Notes under the pieces: generated by a model
The model's database searches: none
Seen by the model: only the letters and a program-made list of their open reading frames with translations
What the model was told of the DNA's origin: nothing
Position numbers and translations under genes: made by a program
Origin: Thermoleophilia bacterium UBA6103
GTDB lineage: Bacteria > Actinomycetota > Thermoleophilia > UBA2241
Length of the DNA: 59,867 bases
Direction of reading: 5' to 3'
Assembly: GCA_002423545.1 (NCBI GenBank)
Contig: DIWP01000022.1
Span: 94,087 to 153,953, forward strand
Shown: piece by piece, positions 40,531 through 49,327 of the stretch
How positions within the stretch are numbered: position 1 is the stretch's first letter
Layout: the number at the start of each line of letters is the position of its first letter

Positions 40531-42324
40531 TCAGCCTCTCCCTGCGAGGTCACCCGTGAGGGCGGCGGCCAGCACCGCGGCGGCGGCGGCGGCGCTGCGC
40601 GGCACGGCGTGCGGCGACGAGAGCAGACCAAGCCGGCGCCACAGCTCGACCAGCGCCGGCCGGCGCAGGCCGTCCTCGCCGTGGCGCGAGCCGGCGGCGA
40701 CCGCCGGCGTCCACGCTCCGGCCGCGCTCAGCTTGCCGCCGCGCAGCACGACCCGCCGGTCGCAGAGCTCCCAGGCCAGGTCGACGTCGTGGGTGGCGAC
40801 CAGCATCGTCACGCCACCCTCGCGCAGCCGCCGCAGCACGGCGACGAGGTCCCGGCGCCCGGCCGGGTCGAGGCTGACGGTCGGCTCATCGAGGAGCATC
40901 GCCCGCGGCCGCATCGCCAGCACCCCGGCGAGGGCGAGACGTCGCTGCTCGCCGCCGGACAGCGAGTACGGGTGGCGGCCGCCGAAATCGTCGCGCGGCA
41001 GCCCGACCGCCGCCAGCGCCTCTGAGGCGGCCTCGTCGACAGCCGTGTCCGACCAGCCCCACTGCCGCGGTCCAAAGGCGACGTCGTCGAACGCCGTCGC
41101 CGCGAAGAGCTGCGCCTCGGCCCTCTGGAAGACGATGCCCACCTGCCGCTGCAGGGCTCGATGCTCGCTTGTACCGGGCGCCGCCCCGTCCAGCGTCACA
41201 CGCCCGCCGTCGGGCTCAAGAAGGCCGCGCAGCAGCAGAAGCAGCGTCGACTTGCCCGACCCCGACGGACCCAGGAGCGCGGTCGCCGTGCCCGGCTCCG
41301 ATCCAAAGCTCACGCCGGCCACGGCCGGCGACTCCGTGGAGCCGCCCTCGTAGCTGAAGGTCACGTCGCGGCAGTCGATCGCCATGCCCGTGGATGCACT
41401 GGCCCCTGCGCGTGGCGCCGCCGTCACCGCGTCATCGGCCGGCTCTAGCTCCCCTGCGGGCACACCGACCATCGCCGCAGCGCCGGCGGAAGCACCGTCC
41501 GACAGCCCGGCGAGCTCGGCGACCAGGTCGTCGACGGTGAGCGGCAGCGACTCGAGCCGGTGCCCCCGACGCCGCAGCTCGAGCGCGACCTCGGCGCTCA
41601 ACGGCGCCCCCAGCGACAGGTCGGCGAGCAGCCGCTCGTCGGCGAAGAGCTCGGCGGCCGTGCCCTCGAACACCACCCGACCGTGCTTGAGCGCCATCAC
41701 CCGGTCGGCATGAGGTACCTCGTCCATCTCCTGCGTGACCGAGAGCACCGTGAGCCCGTCCGTCCGCAGATCGCGCACCGCGGCAAGCACGCCGGCCGCT
41801 CCCTCCGGATCGAGCATCGCCGTCGGCTCGTCGAGCACCATCAGACGCCGCGGGACCGCCATCACACCGGCCAGGGCGGTCCGCTGCTTCTGGCCGCCGG
41901 AGAGCCGGTGCGGCTCGCGCAGACGCAACTCCTCCAACCCGAAGCGCTCCAGCATGACGGCTACCCGGTCGGCGATCCGATCGGTCGGCAGCCCGAGGTT
42001 CTCCAGACCGAACGCCACGTCCTCCTCCACGGTGACCCCGACGACCTGGCTCTCCGGGTCCTGGAAGAGGATGCCCACGTCTCGCCGCGCACGCCGGCGC
42101 GAACGGGGATCGGAGAGGTCGTGACCGCAGACAGAGGCTCTCCCCGTCACCAGCGGCGCCTCGAGGCCGGCGACGATGCGCCCCAGAGTGGACTTGCCCG
42201 AACCGTTGGGCCCTACGACGGCTACATGCTCGCCCTCCGCCAGGCGCATGCGGACGTCGTCCAGAGCGCGGCGACCGTCGCCGTACTCGAAGCTCAATCC
42301 GTCGAGATCGACGATCGTCGCCAT
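40531..42324 (-). CDS. Fused EcfA1-EcfA2 ABC ATPase of an ECF transporter
   Basis: The 597-residue protein contains two complete ABC ATPase units. Unit 1 (about 1-235) has Walker A GPNGSGKST, signature LSGGQKQR and Walker B LMVLDEPTAMLDP; its switch position reads SVTQEMDEV, with Gln instead of the usual His. Unit 2 (about 320-545) has GPSGSGKST, LSGGEQRR, AMLLDEPTVSLDP and an intact His in VATHDVDLAW. A linker of about 85 residues joins them, and a 50-residue low-complexity tail follows. In most relatives EcfA1 and EcfA2 are separate proteins. It powers EcfT, encoded next. Confidence 0.93.
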   Translation of the reverse strand: MATIVDLDGLSFEYGDGRRALDDVRMRLAEGEHVAVVGPNGSGKSTLGRIVAGLEAPLVTGRASVCGHDLSDPRSRRRARRDVGILFQDPESQVVGVTVEEDVAFGLENLGLPTDRIADRVAVMLERFGLEELRLREPHRLSGGQKQRTALAGVMAVPRRLMVLDEPTAMLDPEGAAGVLAAVRDLRTDGLTVLSVTQEMDEVPHADRVMALKHGRVVFEGTAAELFADERLLADLSLGAPLSAEVALELRRRGHRLESLPLTVDDLVAELAGLSDGASAGAAAMVGVPAGELEPADDAVTAAPRAGASASTGMAIDCRDVTFSYEGGSTESPAVAGVSFGSEPGTATALLGPSGSGKSTLLLLLRGLLEPDGGRVTLDGAAPGTSEHRALQRQVGIVFQRAEAQLFAATAFDDVAFGPRQWGWSDTAVDEAASEALAAVGLPRDDFGGRHPYSLSGGEQRRLALAGVLAMRPRAMLLDEPTVSLDPAGRRDLVAVLRRLREGGVTMLVATHDVDLAWELCDRRVVLRGGKLSAAGAWTPAVAAGSRHGEDGLRRPALVELWRRLGLLSSPHAVPRSAAAAAAVLAAALTGDLAGRG

Positions 42325-42586
42325 CAGCCCTCAGCAGGAGCCGCCGGAACGTGCCGTTCCCGCCGGCGGCACGATCGCGGCGACCGCACGGCCGGGAGCC
42401 CCGCCACAGGCCACCGCGGCGACCGGGACGATCGGACACCAAGGGGCGCCGCCAGCGGCGACCGAGACGATCGCGACCGGACAGATGGACAGAGAAGCCC
42501 TGAGAACGAGTCGGGGGCGGGCGCCCGCCCGGGCGCCCGCCCCCGATCCCACTCTCGACGGCGGCGACCCACAGGGCGCCGCCGGG
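42325..42586 (-). terminator. Double hairpin ending the ribosomal alpha operon
   Basis: Right after the rplQ stop, CGGCGGCG and CGCCGCCG pair (42559-42584). Next comes a perfect 15-base stem (42512-42545; arms CGGGGGCGGGCGCCC and its complement, 4-base loop). Neither has a U-run. The remainder toward ecfA holds short repeats of the type GGCGACCGRGACGATCG but no gene, and I see no clear ecfA promoter, so readthrough may supply the ecf genes. Confidence 0.65.
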
Positions 42587-42937
42587 TCAGACGAGCTCGA
42601 TAAAGACCGCCTCGGCGCCGTCGCCGGCGCGCGGTCCGAGCTTGATGATACGCGTGTAGCCACCGGAACGCTCCGTGTAGCGCGGCGCGATGTCGTTGAA
42701 CAGCTTGTAGGTGATCTGCTTGTTATGCAGCAGCGCGATCGCCTGCCGGCGAGCCGCCAGATCGCCGCGCTTGCCCAAAGTGATCGCCTTCTCGACCAGC
42801 GACCGCACCTCTTTGGCGCGCGGCTCGCTGGTGCGCACCTTCTCGTGCTCGAGGACCGCACAGGCCAGCCCCGAGAGCATCGCCCGACGATGGTCGGGCG
42901 CCATGTTGAACTTGCGTCCCTGCTTCTGGTGGCGCAT
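42587..42937 (-). CDS. rplQ: Ribosomal protein L17
   Basis: The 116-residue protein has MRHQKQGRKFNMAPDHRRAM, LVEKAITLGKRGDLAARRQA and a C-terminal GGYTRIIKLGPRAGDGAEAV. It is a large-subunit protein near the exit tunnel. The start is 2 bases from the rpoA stop, indicating coupling. It is the last ribosomal gene before a double hairpin. Confidence 0.97.
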   Translation of the reverse strand: MRHQKQGRKFNMAPDHRRAMLSGLACAVLEHEKVRTSEPRAKEVRSLVEKAITLGKRGDLAARRQAIALLHNKQITYKLFNDIAPRYTERSGGYTRIIKLGPRAGDGAEAVFIELV

Positions 42938-42939
42938 CG

Positions 42940-43887
42940 TCAGTCATCACTCCTCAGAGCCAGGCCGCGCTCCTCGAGCTTCTCGACGACCTCTTCGATG
43001 CTCTTGCGGCCGAAATTGGGGATGTTCAGCAGCTCGGACTCGGTCTTGTTGATCAGATCGCCGACCGTCTGGATGCCCTCGCGCTTGAGGCAGTTGTACG
43101 ACCGCACGCCGAGATCGAGCTCTTCGATGAGCAGGCTGTCGACGCCGTCGTCCTCCACCTCCGGCGTCTCGTCGAAGCCCAGACCGATCTCGGTCGGCTG
43201 GCGGCCACCGGACTCCGTGAAGATGGACAGACGGTCGACGAGCAGGTCGGCCGCCTGACCCACTGCTTCCTCGGGCAGCAGGGAGCCGTCGGTCATGACG
43301 TCGAGGATCAGTTTGTCGTAGTCTGTGCGTTGCCCGACGCGGGCGCTGTCCACGGTGTACGAGACCTTGCGGATGGGGCTGAAGTTGGAGTCGATGGGGA
43401 TGACGCCGATCACGGTGTCGGGCGACTTGTTACCCTCCGCCGTGACGTACCCGGTGCCACGCCTGATCGTCAGGGTCATCTCCAGCTCGCCGTCGTCGGA
43501 CAGCGTGGCGATGTGATGGTCGGGGTTAAGGATCTCGAGCTCAGCCGGGACGTCGATGTCGGCGGCCACCACCTTGCCCGGCTTCTTCTTGGCCAGCCGC
43601 ACGACCACCTCGTCAAGCTCGCCGTGCAGCCGGCACACGAGCCCCTTGAGGTTGAGGATGATGTCGGTGACGTCTTCCTTGACGCCCTTGATGGTCGCGA
43701 ACTCGTGCGCCGCGCCTTCTATCTTGACTGAGCTGACGGCCGCGCCTTCGAGCGAGCTGAGCAGGACACGCCGGAGTGCGTTGCCGAACGTGTGACCGAA
43801 CCCACGGTCGAGCGGCTCGACCTCGAAGCGCGTGCGGTTGTTGCCCAGCTGCTCGCGGGTGATGTTTGGCATCTGGAACTGAAGCAA
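42940..43887 (-). CDS. rpoA: RNA polymerase alpha subunit
   Basis: The 315-residue protein has an N-terminal dimerisation domain (EPLDRGFGHTFGNALRRVLL, EGAAVSSVKIEGAAHEF, RGTGYVTAEGN). The C-terminal domain binds UP elements and activators (LDLGVRSYNCLKREGIQTVG, LLNIPNFGRKSIEEVVEKLE). The start is unusual: TTG at 43887 with AGGAGG four bases upstream. The next ATG, five codons in, is too far from that site. Confidence 0.97.
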   Translation of the reverse strand: MLQFQMPNITREQLGNNRTRFEVEPLDRGFGHTFGNALRRVLLSSLEGAAVSSVKIEGAAHEFATIKGVKEDVTDIILNLKGLVCRLHGELDEVVVRLAKKKPGKVVAADIDVPAELEILNPDHHIATLSDDGELEMTLTIRRGTGYVTAEGNKSPDTVIGVIPIDSNFSPIRKVSYTVDSARVGQRTDYDKLILDVMTDGSLLPEEAVGQAADLLVDRLSIFTESGGRQPTEIGLGFDETPEVEDDGVDSLLIEELDLGVRSYNCLKREGIQTVGDLINKTESELLNIPNFGRKSIEEVVEKLEERGLALRSDD

Positions 43888-43935
43888 CGTGCCTCCTGGG
43901 GGGTGCGGGGCCGTGTGACGATCGCCGGACGTGGC

Positions 43936-44556
43936 TTACTTGGAGTACAGCTCGACGATGAGCTGCTCCTGCACCGGCGCATCGATCTCACCGCGTTCCG
44001 GCAGGCGGATGATCTTGCCGGTGAGGTTGTCGTGATCGGCAAGCAGCCAGGGCGCGACAGACGACGTGAGGTCGGTCGACAGACGGATGACCTCGGCCGC
44101 CTTGCTGCCGGACCTGATGGCGATGATGTCGCCGGGTCGCACCTGGTACGAAGGGATGTCGACCTTGCGTCCGTTGACCGTGAAGTGAGCGTGCCGCACA
44201 AGCTGCCGCGCCTGCCGGCGCGAGGCGCCGAAGCCGAGACGATACACGACGTTGTCGAGCCGCGTCTCCAGCAGACGGAGCAGGTTCTCGCCGGTCACGC
44301 CGCTCTGGCCGCTGGCGATCTCGTAATAGTGATGGAACTGGCCTTCGAGCAGCTGATAGTAGCGGCGCGCCTTCTGCTTTTCGCGCAGCTGCAGCAGATA
44401 CTCCGACTGCTTGATGCGGCCGCGTCCGTGCTCTCCCGGAGGATACTGACGGCGCTCGACGGCGCATTTGTCTGTGAGGCAGCGCTCGCCCTTGAGGAAG
44501 AGCTTGACGGTCTCCCGGCGGCACTGCTTGCACTGAGGTGATGTATCTCTCGCCAC
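43936..44556 (-). CDS. rpsD: Ribosomal protein S4
   Basis: The 206-residue protein is the zinc-binding form, with Cys at CKQCRRE and later CLTDKCAVE. The S4 RNA-binding domain follows (TRLDNVVYRLGFGASRRQAR, HFTVNGRKVDIPSYQVRPGD). It nucleates small-subunit assembly on 16S rRNA. It lies 13 bases after rpsK. S4 often represses its own operon, but no leader site can be recognised here. Confidence 0.97.
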   Translation of the reverse strand: MARDTSPQCKQCRRETVKLFLKGERCLTDKCAVERRQYPPGEHGRGRIKQSEYLLQLREKQKARRYYQLLEGQFHHYYEIASGQSGVTGENLLRLLETRLDNVVYRLGFGASRRQARQLVRHAHFTVNGRKVDIPSYQVRPGDIIAIRSGSKAAEVIRLSTDLTSSVAPWLLADHDNLTGKIIRLPERGEIDAPVQEQLIVELYSK

Positions 44557-44569
44557 GATGAATACCTTC

Positions 44570-44968
44570 CTAGACGCGGCGACGCTTACGCGGCCGGCAC
44601 CCGTTGTGCGGTACCGGCGTCACGTCGCGGACGCTCACGATCTCGAGACCGGCAGCCTGGAGCGAACGGACGGCCGTCTCGCGACCCGAACCCGGGCCGC
44701 GGACGAAGACCTCGACCTTCTGCAGGCCATGCTCCATGCCCTTCTTGGCACACGACTCGGCCGTGACCTGAGCCGCGAACGGCGTACTCTTGCGCGAGCC
44801 CTTGAAGCCCGCCGAGCCGGCGCTCTCCCACGCGATGACGTTGCCTTCCTTGTCGGTCAGCGTGACGATCGTGTTGTTGAACGACGTCTTTATGTGCGCC
44901 TGGCCGACGGCGATGTTCTTGCGCATGCGGCGCCGCTGCCGCCCCTTGGCTCTCTGTGGTTTGGCCAC
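44570..44968 (-). CDS. rpsK: Ribosomal protein S11
   Basis: The 132-residue protein has HIKTSFNNTIVTLTDKEGNV, AGSAGFKGSRKSTPFAAQ and the C-terminal RDVTPVPHNGCRPRKRRRV. It forms part of the 30S platform near the mRNA exit. It is preceded by rpsM, with 31 bases between them. Confidence 0.97.
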   Translation of the reverse strand: MAKPQRAKGRQRRRMRKNIAVGQAHIKTSFNNTIVTLTDKEGNVIAWESAGSAGFKGSRKSTPFAAQVTAESCAKKGMEHGLQKVEVFVRGPGSGRETAVRSLQAAGLEIVSVRDVTPVPHNGCRPRKRRRV

Positions 44969-44999
44969 TCCGGTCTACTCCTCTACGCGATCAGACGGG

Positions 45000-45374
45000 T
45001 CACTTCTTCTTGCGCTGACGGCCAACGGTCTTCTTGGGACCCTTGCGCGTACGCGCGTTGGTCTTGGTCCGCTGGCCGTGGACCGGCATGCCGCGCCGAT
45101 GACGGATACCGCGATAGCAGCCGATGTCCATGAGACGCTTGATGTTCTGCGAACGCTCGCGGCGCAGGTCGCCCTCGACCATGACTTCGCGATCGATCGT
45201 GTCCCGCAGCCGCACGACCTCTTCTTCGGTCAGGTCGCGGACCTTGGTGTCGGGGTCGATGCCGAGCATGCCCAGCACCTTGTTGGACGTGGAGCGGCCG
45301 ACACCGTAGATATACGTGAGGCCGATCTCGACACGCTTCTGGGGAGGGATGTTGACGCCGGCGATCCGTGCCAC
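45000..45374 (-). CDS. rpsM: Ribosomal protein S13
   Basis: The 124-residue protein has MARIAGVNIPPQKRVEIGLT, YIYGVGRSTSNKVL, GCYRGIRHRRGMPVHGQRTK and a basic C-terminus that reaches the P-site tRNA. The start lies 3 bases after the rpmJ stop. Confidence 0.97.
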   Translation of the reverse strand: MARIAGVNIPPQKRVEIGLTYIYGVGRSTSNKVLGMLGIDPDTKVRDLTEEEVVRLRDTIDREVMVEGDLRRERSQNIKRLMDIGCYRGIRHRRGMPVHGQRTKTNARTRKGPKKTVGRQRKKK

Positions 45375-45377
45375 AGC

Positions 45378-45491
45378 TCAGCCCTGCCGCTGCCGGTGGC
45401 GAGGGTTGACACAGATGACCTGTACCACGCCGTGACGGCGGATGATCTTGCACTTCTCGCAGATGGGCTTCACCGATGCTCTGACCTTCAT
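45378..45491 (-). CDS. rpmJ: Ribosomal protein L36 (zinc type)
   Basis: The 37-residue protein reads MKVRASVKPICEKCKIIRRH and ends CVNPRHRQRQG, with the zinc ligands Cys-x2-Cys, Cys and His present. GAGGAAGG lies directly before the ATG. The 153 bases between infA and this gene contain no other gene that I can support. Confidence 0.96.
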   Translation of the reverse strand: MKVRASVKPICEKCKIIRRHGVVQVICVNPRHRQRQG

Positions 45492-45644
45492 GCCTTCCTC
45501 ACTCAGCGCCACATGGCCACTGCCACAGAGCGCGTATCCGAGCTTTTCGACGCGACGTCCCACACACCAGGAGGCGCCGGTCGCGTCCCGGTCACCACGT
45601 ACCCGGCACGCCGGGATCGGGGTGACGGCGGCGCACCGTCCGCC

Positions 45645-45866
45645 TCACTTGAACCGATAGGTGATCCTGCCTCGCTGGAGATCGTACGGCGACAGCTCGA
45701 CCTTCACCCTGTCACCGGGCAGGATGCGGATGTAATGCATGCGCATCTTGCCCGATATGTGTGCCAGCACCTCGTGCTGGTTGTCGAGCTGCACGCGGAA
45801 CATCGTGTTGGGCAACGCCTCCACGACGACCCCTTCGACCTCGATTGCTTCCTCTTTGTTCGCCAT
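45645..45866 (-). CDS. infA: Translation initiation factor IF-1
   Basis: The 73-residue OB-fold protein reads MANKEEAIEVEGVVVEALPN, MFRVQLDNQHEVLAHISGKM and ILPGDRVKVELSPYDLQRGR. It occupies the A site during initiation. GGGAG precedes the ATG at 45866. Its own promoter lies just upstream, so the infA-rpmJ-rpsM-rpsK-rpsD-rpoA-rplQ part can be transcribed separately. Confidence 0.97.
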   Translation of the reverse strand: MANKEEAIEVEGVVVEALPNTMFRVQLDNQHEVLAHISGKMRMHYIRILPGDRVKVELSPYDLQRGRITYRFK

Positions 45867-45896
45867 ACGCTCCCAGTAGACCATGGGCGGCCAGCT

Positions 45897-45902
45897 ATGA
45901 TA
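45897..45902 (-). promoter_or_regulatory. Extended -10 promoter before infA
   Basis: TG-G-TATCAT on the minus strand lies in the 64-base gap between map and infA, predicting a leader of about 23 bases that includes GGGAG. No -35 consensus is seen. Confidence 0.55.
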
Positions 45903-45930
45903 CCACACGCAGGGCTTTGTGGCCCGCCGG

Positions 45931-46692
45931 TCAGGCTCCCCCCGCGGCCTGCCCGGTCAGCACCCGCGGACCGTCGTCGGTGACGGCCACGGTGTGCTCG
46001 AAGTGCGCCGACAGAGAACCGTCGGCGGTGTGGATGCTCCAGCCGTCGGGGGCGACGAAGACCTCGTGCCCGCCGACATTGACCATCGGCTCGATCGCGA
46101 AGACCATGCCGGTCTCCAGACGCGGCCCGCGCCCCGCCTCGCCGAAGTTGGGTATCTGCGGGTCCTCATGCATCTGCCGGCCGACGCCGTGGCCCACGAG
46201 CGAGCGCACGACGCTGTACCCGGCGCCCTCAGCGACCTCCTGCACGGCGTGCGAGATGTCGCCGAGGCGGGCTCCCGGTCGGCAGTGCTCGATGCCTGCC
46301 TCCAGGGCCGCGCGAGTCGTCTCCATGAGACGTGTCGCCTGGACGCTCACACGGCCGATCGGCAGCGTCAAGGCAGCATCGGCGATGAAGCCGTCGTGCG
46401 TCACGCCGACGTCGACGCTGAGGATATCCCCGGCCCGCAGACGGTACTTCCCCGGGATGCCGTGGACGACCATGTCATTGGGTGAGGCGCAGATCGACTT
46501 TGGGAACCCGCGATAGCCTTTGAACGTCGGCGTACCGCCGTGCTCACGGATGTATCGCTCGGCCATCTCATCGAGCGCCTTGGTCGTGACCCCCGGCTCG
46601 GCCGACGCCGCCAGCATCGACAGGCAGCCCGACAGGATGGCGCCGGCCGCCGCGATGGTCTCGATCTCCGCTGCTGACTTGCGGACGATCAC
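45931..46692 (-). CDS. map: Methionine aminopeptidase, type I
   Basis: The 253-residue enzyme removes the initiator Met. The five metal ligands are present: the two Asp in SVDVGVTHDGFIADAA, His in SLVGHGVGRQMHEDP, Glu in FAIEPMVNVGG and Glu in AHFEHTVAVT. The GTG start overlaps the adk TGA (GTGA). The longer upstream frame is a shadow of adk. The secY-adk-map-infA order is standard. Confidence 0.96.
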   Translation of the reverse strand: MIVRKSAAEIETIAAAGAILSGCLSMLAASAEPGVTTKALDEMAERYIREHGGTPTFKGYRGFPKSICASPNDMVVHGIPGKYRLRAGDILSVDVGVTHDGFIADAALTLPIGRVSVQATRLMETTRAALEAGIEHCRPGARLGDISHAVQEVAEGAGYSVVRSLVGHGVGRQMHEDPQIPNFGEAGRGPRLETGMVFAIEPMVNVGGHEVFVAPDGWSIHTADGSLSAHFEHTVAVTDDGPRVLTGQAAGGA

Positions 46693-47366
46693 GCCGTCTC
46701 GTCGCCTGAGAGCGCCGCCCGCACGTCGGTCCAGACCTCGTCGGGCATCCGACCGCCGCCGTGGACCTCGTGCACGATCCCCTGGGCCGTATAGTAGTCG
46801 ATCAGAGGCGCCGTCTGCCGCCGGTAGACCAGCAGGCGGTTGCGCACCGTCTCCTCGTTGTCGTCGGCGCGCTGGTAGAGCTCGCCGCCGCACACGTCGC
46901 AGACACCCTCCGTCTCCGGCGGGTCGAACGTGAGGTGATACCCCTTGCCGCAGTCGCGGCACATGCGCCGGCCGCTCAGGCGCTCGACCAGCTCCGCTTC
47001 CGGCACCTGGAGGAGGATCACATATGTGACCCGCCGTCCGGCGGCGACCAGCATGCCGTCGAGCGCCTCGGCCTGTTCCAGGGTGCGCGGAAACCCGTCG
47101 AGCAGGAAACCCTGCTCGGCATCGGGCTCGGCCAGACGCTCCCGGATGATGCCGACCACGACCTCGTCCGGCACCAGGTCACCGGCCTGCATGTAGCGCT
47201 GGGCGCTGCGGCCAAGTTCCGAATCGGCAGTCACCGCGGCGCGCAGCATGTCGCCGGTGGAGATGTGCGGCAGGCCGAACTGCGCCCCGATGCGCTCCGC
47301 CTGCGTGCCCTTGCCCGAGCCCGGAGCGCCGAGCAGGACCACATCGAGTCGCCCGCGGCCGCTCAC
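46689..47366 (-). CDS. adk: Adenylate kinase
   Basis: The 225-residue enzyme has P-loop LLGAPGSGKGTQAERIG, STGDMLRAAV, LDGFPRTLEQAEAL, and a zinc-binding LID (CRDCGKGY, then CDVCGG) as in Gram-positives. It balances ATP, ADP and AMP. The GTG start overlaps the secY stop. The Cys4 LID suggests extra stability. Confidence 0.97.
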   Translation of the reverse strand: MSGRGRLDVVLLGAPGSGKGTQAERIGAQFGLPHISTGDMLRAAVTADSELGRSAQRYMQAGDLVPDEVVVGIIRERLAEPDAEQGFLLDGFPRTLEQAEALDGMLVAAGRRVTYVILLQVPEAELVERLSGRRMCRDCGKGYHLTFDPPETEGVCDVCGGELYQRADDNEETVRNRLLVYRRQTAPLIDYYTAQGIVHEVHGGGRMPDEVWTDVRAALSGDETA

Positions 47367-48622
47367 TTGAGGAACCCTTCATAGTGCCGCATGAGCAGCT
47401 GCGCTTCCATCTGTCGCATCGTGTCGAGAGCGACACCGACAACGATCAGGATGGACGTGCCGCCAAAGTAGAACTGGACGTCCAGGAAGCGGAAGAGGAA
47501 CCACGGCAGCGCCGTGATGACCGCCAGGAAGATCGCCCCCGGCAGAGTCAGACGCGTCAGGATGCGATCGAGGTACTCGGCGGTCGGCTTGCCCGGACGC
47601 ACGCCGGGGATGAAGCCGCCGTACTTCTTGAGGTTGTCGGCCTGGTCGACCGGATTGAAGGTCACGGCCGTGTAGAAGTACGTGAACAGGACGATCAGGA
47701 ACGACTGGCCGATGAGGTACGGCAGCGCGTTGGGGCCGAACCACTCGGCGAAGGTCTGCGTGAAGTTGCTGGGGATGAACTGCGCCACGGTCGGGAAGAT
47801 CATCATGAACGACGAGGCGAAGATGATCGGCATGACACCGGCCATGTTCACCTTGAGCGGTATGAACGTGCTCGAGCCGCCCATCATGCGGCGCCCCACG
47901 ACACGCTTGGCATACTGCACCGGCACCCGGCGCTCGCCGCTCGTGATCCAGACCACGCCGACCACGACCGCCAGCATGATGACGACGAGGGTGATCTGTG
48001 ACGCCAGGCCCATGGTGATGAACACCTGGATGCCGCTGGGCAGGCTCGAGATGATGCTGATGAAGATCATCAGCGACATGCCGTTGCCGATGCCGCGAGC
48101 CGTGATCAGCTCGCCGAGCCACATGACGGCCGTGGTGCCGGCGGTCAGGGTGATCACGATGAGCGCACCGCGGGTGAAGTTGAGGTCGGGCAGCGCGTTG
48201 TAGGAGCGGAAGAGGAACACATACGCCAGCGACTGCGTGAGGGCGAGCACCACCGTGAGGTAGCGCGTGTACTTGGTGATCGTCTTCTGACCCTGCTCAC
48301 CCTCCTTGGCGAGCGCCTCGAGCTTGGGGATCACCACGGTGAGCAGCTGCATGATGATCGATGCCGTGATGTACGGCATGATGCCGAGGGCGAAGACAGC
48401 CGTACGGCCGAGCGCGCCACCGGAGAACAGGTCGAGGAACCCGAAGACGCCGCCGGCGCCGCTCTTGAAGAACTCCTCCAGGGCCTGTGTGTCGATGCCG
48501 GGCACCGGCACGTGGCAACCGAAGCGATAGATGGCGATGATGGCAGCCGTGAAGAGCAGCTTGTTGCGCAACTCCGGGACTCGCCCGGCGTTGAGCAGCG
48601 ACTGCCAGAGCTTGTTTTCCAC
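47363..48622 (-). CDS. secY: Preprotein translocase subunit SecY
   Basis: The 419-residue membrane protein has ten spans. Signatures are TAAIIAIYRFGCHVPVPGID, the plug region GGALGRTAVFALGIMPYITA, IQLLTVVIP-like segments and a C-terminal GTSILIVVGVALDTMRQMEA. It forms the protein-conducting channel with SecE and SecG. The start is GTG at 48622, 23 bases after rplO. Confidence 0.97.
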   Translation of the reverse strand: MENKLWQSLLNAGRVPELRNKLLFTAAIIAIYRFGCHVPVPGIDTQALEEFFKSGAGGVFGFLDLFSGGALGRTAVFALGIMPYITASIIMQLLTVVIPKLEALAKEGEQGQKTITKYTRYLTVVLALTQSLAYVFLFRSYNALPDLNFTRGALIVITLTAGTTAVMWLGELITARGIGNGMSLMIFISIISSLPSGIQVFITMGLASQITLVVIMLAVVVGVVWITSGERRVPVQYAKRVVGRRMMGGSSTFIPLKVNMAGVMPIIFASSFMMIFPTVAQFIPSNFTQTFAEWFGPNALPYLIGQSFLIVLFTYFYTAVTFNPVDQADNLKKYGGFIPGVRPGKPTAEYLDRILTRLTLPGAIFLAVITALPWFLFRFLDVQFYFGGTSILIVVGVALDTMRQMEAQLLMRHYEGFLK

Positions 48623-48645
48623 TGTCAGGCCCCCGCGATCCGGCG

Positions 48646-49122
48646 TCAGAGCATCTCGACGGTGCCGCCGGCAGCCTCGATCTTCTGCACGGCGGCGGCG
48701 GAGAACGCGTGCATCCGCACCGTGAGCGCCACGGAGAGCTCGCCGCCGGCGAGGATCTTGACAGGCGTGCGTGTGTTCTTGATGAGGCCCTTCTCGACCA
48801 GCGCTTCTGGCGTCACGACGCCGCCGGAAGGAAAGGCGGTCGCCAGGCGCGACACGTTGACCGGCACGTTGTACGTGCGGAACGGCCCGATCGGCATGCT
48901 CTTCTTCATGTGCGGGCCACGCAGCTTGCCGAGGCGCATGTAGATCGGCATCTGGCCGCCCTCGTAGCCCGGCCGCACGCCGCCGCCGGAGCGGGAGTTG
49001 TATCCCTTGTGGCCGCGACCGGCGGTCTTGCCCTGTCCGGTCGCCTTGCCGCGCCCGAGGCGCTTGGTCGGGTGCGTGGAGCCGGGATCCGGCTTGAGGT
49101 TATGGAGTCCGATCTCGCTCAT
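48646..49122 (-). CDS. rplO: Ribosomal protein L15
   Basis: The 158-residue protein begins MSEIGLHNLKPDPGSTHPTK, has the Gly-rich GRGKATGQGKTAGRGHKG and GGQMPIYMRLGKLRG, and ends in VRMHAFSAAAVQKIEAAGG. It is a late-assembling large-subunit protein. It starts 1 base after the rpmD stop. Confidence 0.97.
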   Translation of the reverse strand: MSEIGLHNLKPDPGSTHPTKRLGRGKATGQGKTAGRGHKGYNSRSGGGVRPGYEGGQMPIYMRLGKLRGPHMKKSMPIGPFRTYNVPVNVSRLATAFPSGGVVTPEALVEKGLIKNTRTPVKILAGGELSVALTVRMHAFSAAAVQKIEAAGGTVEML

Positions 49123-49123
49123 G

Positions 49124-49327
49124 TCATGACTTCTTCTGGGCCGGGCGCACCTCGAGGAGGTACGCGACTCTATGGATCATGCCGCGCACCACGGGAGTGT
49201 CTTCGTGCACGACGGTCTGATGCAGACGGCGGAGACCGAGCGCCCGCAGCGTGCCGCGATGAGCGGGCGGCGCGCCGATACCGCTGCGGACCTGGGTGAT
49301 CTCGAGCTGTGCGGCCACGGCGCTCAT
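49124..49327 (-). CDS. rpmD: Ribosomal protein L30
   Basis: The 67-residue protein has LEITQVRSGIGAPPAHRGTL, RALGLRRLHQTVVHEDTPVV and RGMIHRVAYLLEV. Its ATG overlaps the rpsE stop by four bases (ATGA). The length is normal. Confidence 0.95.
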   Translation of the reverse strand: MSAVAAQLEITQVRSGIGAPPAHRGTLRALGLRRLHQTVVHEDTPVVRGMIHRVAYLLEVRPAQKKS

